A DNA stretch of 64,000 nucleotides from Magnetococcales bacterium (GTDB lineage: Bacteria > Pseudomonadota > Magnetococcia > Magnetococcales > Magnetaquicoccaceae), in contig JADGBT010000005.1 in NCBI GenBank assembly GCA_015231375.1, positions 64,310 through 128,309 of the forward strand, in the 5' to 3' direction. Shown one piece after another: positions 59,801 through 64,000 of this stretch. The notes below the pieces were generated by a model. The model saw nothing but the letters and a program-made list of their open reading frames with translations, was not told where the DNA came from and did no database searches. The position numbers were made by a program, and so were the translations under genes. Positions within the stretch are counted from its first letter, which is position 1. Each line of letters begins with the position of its first letter.

Positions 59801-60747
59801 TGGATGTGCAGATGCCGGTGATGGACGGCTTCGAGGCCACCCGGCGCATCCGGGCCGACCAGAAATGGCAAAACCTGCCCATCATCGCCATGACCGCCAA
59901 CGCCATGAGCGGAGACCGGGAGATGTGTCTGCAAGCGGGCATGAACGATTATGTCACCAAGCCCATCGAGCCGCACATTCTGTACGACACGCTGCTCAAG
60001 TGGCTGCCGGACACCGTGGAAAAACCCTCCCCGCCTCCGGAGGAACACCCCCCATCCCCGTCCTCTCCCGATGCCACCACCGCCATCCGGACCGAAAACG
60101 CCACGACCCTGCCGCCGCTGCCGGGTCTGGATACCCGCATGGGACTGGCCACCATGGGCGGGGACGAAAGCCTGTATCGCAACATTTTGGCGCGTTTTGT
60201 CCACAATCAAGGGGATGTGGGACAGGTCATGGCCGGACTGCTCGCCAAGGCGGATCTCGTCACCCTGGAACGGACCGCCCACACCCTCAAGGGGGTGGCG
60301 GCCAGCATCGGCGCCCAGGCGCTGCGCAACGCCGCCGAAGCCGTGGAACGGGCCGCCCATCCAGCCCATTCCGTCACTCCCCGCGACCACGCCCCCTTGC
60401 CCCTGCTGGTGAAACGGGCCGCGACAGAGCTGCACGCCGTGGTGACCACCATCACCCAAGCCTTGCCGCCGCTGCCACCAGCACCCCCTGCCCACCCGGA
60501 CCATGCCACGACGGATGGCGCCCAACTGACGCCTCTGTTCCGCCAGGCGCAGACCTTGATCTACCACTTCGACTCCGGAGCCGAGGCGGTGATCGGCGCG
60601 TTGGACGACGTGATCTCCACCGATGCGGAACGAGAACGTTTGCGCACCTTGAAAACCCTGCTGGAAGGCTATGATTATGAAGGGGCGCTGGAAACATTGC
60701 GTCAATGGGCCGCCGAGGCCGGGGTCGAACTGGAGTCACCGGAATGA
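56821..60747 (+). CDS. Large membrane hybrid histidine kinase (7TM-like/Cache-HisKA-HATPase-REC-REC-HPt)
   Basis: 1308 residues. The first ~230 residues form about seven hydrophobic helices; another helix near 240 and one near 520 bracket a periplasmic double-Cache-like domain (~265-505, [23 protein letters not shown]). Then HisKA His567 ([14 protein letters not shown]), ATPase ([15 protein letters not shown]), receivers with Asp859 ([11 protein letters not shown]) and Asp995 ([11 protein letters not shown]), and HPt His1154 ([11 protein letters not shown]). The stop overlaps the next start (ATGA). The Cache type suggests sensing a small extracellular metabolite. Confidence 0.93.
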   Translation: MAEWFSQQMDYIYFVYGLSFLILGVVCQSMPRNDPSGLSWRLLGGFGLSHGVSEWLELLEMIFGDSPEFYAFRFFVHAISFLLLAEFALSGMATRLARPWTPGLSLLPLTAVGVVAWMQGVESFPVWIRYGLVLPSCLLGAVLFWQAGTASRPGKRAWLRFGAAGMLGYGLASGLVVPTMPVWPASELNSQIFLATTGVPIQLLRAAMAMLLTIALWGVATDQPEITPLFQQQKRYFSLFIGGFLLLLGAGWGLTEHLGKLYQADQSMALRNDLEGLANRLNRETFAIEGSVIALAGIIQPMLHAAPMPSEPTEEIQSTLDQLASSVKGIAYLMDPKGVVFAASNRDTPGSFMGKSYRFRPYFQEALEGRIGHYFAYGVTSGEPGYYAGAPIRARGSQEILAVAVIKKTLLEAELGFKKFPHAFLLNPDGVALLSGQTEFSPRPLWPLDPTLQNRLEDSKQFGPLHEHKPVFKQELLNDTRLEIEYTPYIVGRLAINQDGWSILLLKPEKTTRVNRMLGILIALLISLLMLTYYLVLHRETTVLFNARKMAEDASQTKSYFLANMSHEIRTPINAIMGMIHLALQTHLNTQQRHYLARIEEAGRTLLHIINDILDFSKIEAGRLSLESIPFALDKVADRVAAMVAPKTQDKALELIVFVDHQLPPVLMGDPLRLGQILLNLMSNAVKFTETGEVSLEILCAGLTDRSARVDFRVRDTGIGMNPEQMARLFNAFTQADSSTTRRYGGTGLGLAICRHLVEQMGGEIRLTSEPGQGSQFSFQLAFPRAGQHDTLPDTPEIPLRLTASRLLVADDHPMARRVCREMLAPYPCRIEEAENGLQAVDRVLRAAQHDPFDLVLMDWRMPGMDGLEALRRIREELGHQAPPIILVTAFGHDEVSTEASRQEVPWLLMKPFTASALLEMIAHAQGGGDRPRVLKLHTKPAIGGRLLLVEDNELNQEVAKGILAMAGCRVEVAVNGVEALEQVQSGSFDLVLMDVQMPVMDGFEATRRIRADQKWQNLPIIAMTANAMSGDREMCLQAGMNDYVTKPIEPHILYDTLLKWLPDTVEKPSPPPEEHPPSPSSPDATTAIRTENATTLPPLPGLDTRMGLATMGGDESLYRNILARFVHNQGDVGQVMAGLLAKADLVTLERTAHTLKGVAASIGAQALRNAAEAVERAAHPAHSVTPRDHAPLPLLVKRAATELHAVVTTITQALPPLPPAPPAHPDHATTDGAQLTPLFRQAQTLIYHFDSGAEAVIGALDDVISTDAERERLRTLKTLLEGYDYEGALETLRQWAAEAGVELESPE

Positions 60748-61883
60748 ACACGGATCAGGAACCGCGCTCCAAAACCATACTGGTAGTGGACGACGCGCCG
60801 GAAAACATCACCATCCTCAAGGGGATTTTGAGCGACCTGTACCGCATCCGACCCGCGATCCATGGCCGGGCCGCCTTGAAGGCGGTACGCATCGAGCCGA
60901 TACCGGATCTGATCCTGCTGGATGTGATGATGCCGGAAATGGATGGCCACGCGGTATGCCGTCATCTCAAGGAGGATCCGCTCACCCGGGAGATTCCGGT
61001 GATCTTCATCACCGGATTGAGCGACGACGCCGACGAACTGCTCGGGTTGGAACTGGGCGCCGTGGACTACATCACCAAACCGATCCGCCCGGCCATCGTG
61101 CGGGCGCGGGTCCAGACCCAACTGGCCCTGCGCGAGGCTTCCAGAACCATCGAACGCCAGAATCTGCTGCTCACGGAAGAGCGGGAAATGATCGAAAACA
61201 TCGTGTTGCGCATGCGTGGAGCCGACCCTTTCTCCACCCGTCGGGTGCGTCATCTGTATCATCCGGTGGAACAGACCGCCGGAGACCTGCTGTTGTCCGC
61301 CAGCACCCCGGATGGTCGGCAACGGGTCTTGCTGGGGGATTTCACCGGCCACGGTCTGACCGCAGCCATCGGCGGACCGCTGGTGGCCTACATTTTCCAG
61401 TCCATGACCGCCCGTGGCGACTCTGGACCGGAGCTGTTCCAGGAGATCAACAACCAGTTGCACACCCGGCTGCCCACCGGCATCTTCTTCGCCGCCACAC
61501 TGGTGGAGCTGGACCCCCGGCGTCAACAGGCGCTGATTCTCAACGCCGCCATGCCGGAAACCCTGCTGATCCACCCAAGCGCCCCACCACGCCGGGTCAC
61601 CTCCACCTTTCACCCTCTGGGGGTGAGCGTCATGCCCGACTCCCCGACCCTGGCAGCCCCTGTCATGGTGCAACCGGGAGAAAAGATCTATCTATACACC
61701 GATGGCATCGTCGAGGCCGCCTCCCCGACAGGAGAAATGTTCGGCATCACCCGGCTGGAAGCGATGTTGATCCATCCGCTGTGGGGCGGGGCGCCCCTGG
61801 AGACCATCCTGACCCGTCTTCAGGCCCATTGCCAATGCGACACCCACGACGATGATATCGCGATGATCGAAATGGAAATATAA
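60744..61883 (+). CDS. Response regulator with PP2C/SpoIIE phosphatase domain
   Basis: 379 residues: receiver with Asp60 ([13 protein letters not shown]) and Lys in ITKPIRP, a helical linker (~130-165), and a PP2C-type SpoIIE phosphatase domain (~175-378) with [23 protein letters not shown] and the ending [13 protein letters not shown], all with metal-binding Asp present. RsbU/IcfG-type outputs dephosphorylate anti-sigma-antagonist proteins. It is translationally coupled to the preceding kinase, its likely phosphodonor. No anti-sigma partner is in view. Confidence 0.94.
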   Translation: MNTDQEPRSKTILVVDDAPENITILKGILSDLYRIRPAIHGRAALKAVRIEPIPDLILLDVMMPEMDGHAVCRHLKEDPLTREIPVIFITGLSDDADELLGLELGAVDYITKPIRPAIVRARVQTQLALREASRTIERQNLLLTEEREMIENIVLRMRGADPFSTRRVRHLYHPVEQTAGDLLLSASTPDGRQRVLLGDFTGHGLTAAIGGPLVAYIFQSMTARGDSGPELFQEINNQLHTRLPTGIFFAATLVELDPRRQQALILNAAMPETLLIHPSAPPRRVTSTFHPLGVSVMPDSPTLAAPVMVQPGEKIYLYTDGIVEAASPTGEMFGITRLEAMLIHPLWGGAPLETILTRLQAHCQCDTHDDDIAMIEMEI

Positions 61884-61901
61884 TCATCCCGACACCATCG
61901 C

Positions 61902-61940
61902 CGAATCCATGGCGTCCAGCCCGGAAACGCCATGGATTCG
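61902..61940. terminator. Inverted repeat between convergent genes
   Basis: A perfect 14-base stem CGAATCCATGGCGT (61902-61915) and ACGCCATGGATTCG (61927-61940), 11-base loop, between the phosphatase and nitroreductase genes. No T-run on either side. Likely a bidirectional terminator or mRNA end. Confidence 0.65.
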
Positions 61941-61975
61941 AAAACGGTCGCGGTCGGGAAATCCCGTCGGCCGAC

Positions 61976-62578
61976 TCAAAAGCCGTCGATGATCATCACC
62001 TCGTCGAGGGGCAACTGTCCGCCACGGGGACGGGCCGGTTCGAGGGGTCTGCCCACGGCCACGCACAAGGTGATGACGTGATCCGGCGGCAGATTGATGA
62101 ACCGCGCCACCGCCTCGAAATCGAAGCCGGTCATGGGACAGGAGTCATACCCCATGCCCTGGGCCGCGAGCATCAGGGTCTGGGCCGCGATGCCACAGGA
62201 GCGCATCACCTCATCGCGTTGCACCGCCTCGTTGTCCTCGTAGTAGCCCCGAATGACGGGCAACAGTTTCTCGCGGGTTTCCGGGGGCATGTTGATGCAA
62301 TACCGTTCCGGTTTTCTGGCCCAGGCGCGCAGGTCGGCGCACAGCACGACCAGCATCGCCGCATCGGTGAACTGGGCCTGATTCCACGCCACCGCGCGGA
62401 TCTTCTGACGCAATCCCCGATCCCGCACCACCACGAAACGCCAGTGTTGCAGATTGAAAGCCGTGGGGGAGAGCATGGCCAGTTGAATGAGTCTGGTCTC
62501 CTCTTCCCGACTCATGCTGTGGGAGGGGTCGAAACGCTTGACGGAACGCCGATTCTCGATGGCGGAGACAACATCCAT
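61976..62578 (-). CDS. Nitroreductase family protein
   Basis: 200-residue FMN-dependent oxidoreductase. Family features: SAIENRRSVKRFDP at the start (FMN phosphate contacts), SPTAFNLQHWRFVVVRD, the GIAAQTLMLAAQGMGYDSCPMTGFD block and AVGRPLEPARPR near the end. The physiological substrate is unknown; similar enzymes reduce quinones or nitro compounds. It lies 30 bases downstream of the YceI gene in the same direction. Confidence 0.92.
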   Translation of the reverse strand: MDVVSAIENRRSVKRFDPSHSMSREEETRLIQLAMLSPTAFNLQHWRFVVVRDRGLRQKIRAVAWNQAQFTDAAMLVVLCADLRAWARKPERYCINMPPETREKLLPVIRGYYEDNEAVQRDEVMRSCGIAAQTLMLAAQGMGYDSCPMTGFDFEAVARFINLPPDHVITLCVAVGRPLEPARPRGGQLPLDEVMIIDGF

Positions 62579-62608
62579 GGGGGGATCCTTCCTGGCTTTC
62601 TTTGGGTA

Positions 62609-63214
62609 TTATTGCCGAATGCCCTCGATGAACAATCCGAGATCCAACGACTCGGCCGCCGGTCCCAGATTGTAACTGATCCCGAAATCGGCGCGCTTGA
62701 CCCGCAGACTGCCCGCGTAGCCCCGACGAAATCCCCCCCAGGGATCGGGTCCGGTGCCCACCAGTTTGGCCTCGAAGGAGACCGGTTTGGTCACGCCGTG
62801 CAGGGTCAAATCTCCATCCACCTTGACCTTGCCATCGTTTTCCACGATGCGGGTGCTCTTGAATTCGGCCTTGGGAAACTTCTCCACTTCCAAGAAGTCC
62901 TTGCCTTTGAGATGCTTGTCGCGTTCGGCATGGTTGCTGTCGATGGAGGCGGTCTCAACCGCGATCTGGATGGCGCCGCTTTCGGGTTGGGCCAGATCCA
63001 GGGAGAACTGACCGGAAATCTTGTTGAACCGTCCCTGCAACAGGCTGTAGCCCAGATGGGGAATGGTAAAGGTGACGAACGAGTGGGTGGGATCGATCTG
63101 ATATTTTTCCGACGCGGCCCAGACGGGTGAGGCGCCCATCCACAGCGCGCAAGCCAGAGCGGTACCTTTCAGCATTCCGGGAAGCATTCCTGGCAAAATC
63201 CGATTTGTCTTCAT
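62609..63214 (-). CDS. YceI family periplasmic lipid-binding protein
   Basis: 201 residues with a Sec signal peptide (cleaved near PVWAAS) and a single YceI lipocalin-like barrel beginning YQIDPTHSFVTFTIPHLGYS, with KFPKAEFKSTRI and GDLTLHGVTKPVSF. YceI proteins bind polyisoprenoid or amphiphilic molecules. ATG 63214 is set by the signal peptide. It is 52 bases downstream of a cytochrome b561 gene, a common pairing. Confidence 0.94.
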   Translation of the reverse strand: MKTNRILPGMLPGMLKGTALACALWMGASPVWAASEKYQIDPTHSFVTFTIPHLGYSLLQGRFNKISGQFSLDLAQPESGAIQIAVETASIDSNHAERDKHLKGKDFLEVEKFPKAEFKSTRIVENDGKVKVDGDLTLHGVTKPVSFEAKLVGTGPDPWGGFRRGYAGSLRVKRADFGISYNLGPAAESLDLGLFIEGIRQ

Positions 63215-63266
63215 CCTTGTTTCTCCATTCCATTGGTATGATTGATGCAAAATCAACATCCTGAAG

Positions 63267-63803
63267 TCACCACATGCGCCGCAACGTGCCGTCGCGATCG
63301 ATGAGGTGATGCTTGAAGGCGGCAGCCACATGCAGCCCCACCAGAGCGCTGAACCCAACCGCCGCGCCGAGATGGACCCACCCCATCCTGGAGGCCCGCT
63401 CCTTGTCAGGCTCCAACAACGCCGGCAACTCGAACCAGCCGAAAACCGCAACCCCGCGCCCATCCGCCGTGGAGATCAGATATCCGGTGATCGGCAGCAG
63501 GATCATCAGTCCATACAGCATCCGATGGGTCCAGGTGGCGGCCAACCGTTCCCAGGCCGGGGAGGAGGCGGGAAAGGGGGGAGCCGGATGGCCCAGACGC
63601 CACCCCAGGCGCAGCCACGCCACCGCGAACACCACCACCCCCAGGGAGCGGTGCCAGAACACGGAACGATGATACCAGGGGTCATAATAGGTGAGACTGG
63701 TGGCGTAGAATCCCGATCCGACCATGCCGATCAGCAGCGCGGCCATGGCCCAGTGGAGCCAGCGGGCCACCGGATCATAACGATCGGTCGCAAGCGGAGT
63801 CAC
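63267..63803 (-). CDS. Cytochrome b561 family protein
   Basis: 178 residues with four membrane helices. The haem-binding histidines are His17 (RWLHWAMA), His51 (FWHRSLGV), one in LAATWTHRMLYG and one or two in LHVAAAFKHH near the C-terminus. The start is GTG (63801-63803), overlapping the stop of the gene upstream (GTGA). Next to YceI, it probably moves electrons between the quinone pool and a periplasmic acceptor. Confidence 0.9.
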   Translation of the reverse strand: MTPLATDRYDPVARWLHWAMAALLIGMVGSGFYATSLTYYDPWYHRSVFWHRSLGVVVFAVAWLRLGWRLGHPAPPFPASSPAWERLAATWTHRMLYGLMILLPITGYLISTADGRGVAVFGWFELPALLEPDKERASRMGWVHLGAAVGFSALVGLHVAAAFKHHLIDRDGTLRRMW

Positions 63804-64000
63804 GAGCCGGAATCCAGGGGTTGCAGCAGGGTGAACAGCGCCACGGGCTGATGGTCCAACGTGCCCTCGAAGCGGGTTTCACGGCTCTCCAGCACCCGGA
63901 AATGGCTGGAAAAGATGGCCTCGACATCCTCGGGGGCGAAGCGGTACGGTCCCCCTTCCATGAGGGTCTCCTTGACGTGGAAACACTTCAGCAGCAGCAA
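63800..64000 (-). CDS. Thiopurine-methyltransferase-like SAM methyltransferase (C-terminal part only)
   Basis: The frame is open to the window edge, so only the last 66 residues are seen. The segment MEGGPYRFAPEDVEAIFSSHFRVLESRE resembles the C-terminal region of TPMT/TehB-like class I methyltransferases (G-P-P/Y-F-x-hydrophobic-PEEV). No SAM motif is in view. Its stop overlaps the GTG of the cytochrome gene, indicating a coupled operon. Confidence 0.6.
   Translation of the reverse strand: MLLLKCFHVKETLMEGGPYRFAPEDVEAIFSSHFRVLESRETRFEGTLDHQPVALFTLLQPLDSGS

Noticed and set aside
57535-60705. Long minus-strand open frame
   Set aside because: Antisense to the large hybrid kinase, with the same Gly/Gln/His-rich antisense composition and no domain.

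Overview
The window is a high-GC, gene-dense piece of a proteobacterial chromosome. It combines conserved housekeeping blocks with an unusually dense set of two-component and c-di-GMP signalling genes. Many-domain hybrid kinases, several diguanylate cyclases, a B-family-like haem-copper enzyme and a Gly/Tyr-rich exported protein fit a respiratory, possibly sulfur-metabolising and motile proteobacterium. A magnetotactic Magnetococcales-type alphaproteobacterium is one possibility, but no magnetosome gene, rRNA or tRNA is visible, so that placement is only inference. Nothing resembles a prophage, insertion sequence or CRISPR array.

Layout. 0-2.4 kb: fabG-acpP-fabF, with fabF cut by the left edge. 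2.5-4.3 kb: nfo behind two small structural proteins, ending in a clear terminator. 4.4-8.1 kb: mobA translationally coupled to a membrane hybrid kinase. 8.2-9.1 kb: a Gly/Tyr-rich secreted protein convergent with an FKBP. 9.7-12.9 kb: an Endonuclease Q-like PHP nuclease fused to a UvrD/Rep helicase. 13.0-18.1 kb: an Fe(II)/2-oxoglutarate oxygenase-like protein, a lytic transglycosylase, metY with a duplicated 3' tail, and a GGDEF protein. 18.7-27.8 kb: carA-carB-greA-rlmE-guaB-guaA in one direction, followed by a cold-shock gene. 28-30.9 kb: a double-PDZ protein, map, a family-4-like uracil-DNA glycosylase and a small ORF.

31-38.7 kb is the most interesting region. It holds a minus-strand operon of a 56-residue membrane protein, a CuA subunit, a haem-copper subunit I, haem-O synthase and SCO/SenC. 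It is divergent from a polytopic membrane protein plus an ABC-2 exporter. Subunit I keeps all metal ligands but has Gln where oxygen-reducing oxidases have the cross-linked Tyr, and an FNR/Dnr-type box sits at a class II position in front of the operon. Together these suggest a CuA-type nitric oxide reductase (sNOR-like) rather than an ordinary oxidase.

38.7-61.9 kb is a signalling island: four hybrid histidine kinases on the minus strand, one more on the plus strand, REC-GGDEF and PAS-GGDEF proteins, a lone HPt, two single receivers, a cytidylate-kinase-like/REC fusion, an HTH-REC protein, a Tat-type substrate-binding protein lying between two kinases, and a REC-PP2C phosphatase. The right end carries a nitroreductase, YceI, cytochrome b561 and a cut methyltransferase-like gene.

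Three genes spread over 28 kb (nfo, the EndoQ-helicase fusion, and the uracil-DNA glycosylase) would all act on deaminated bases or the abasic sites that follow.
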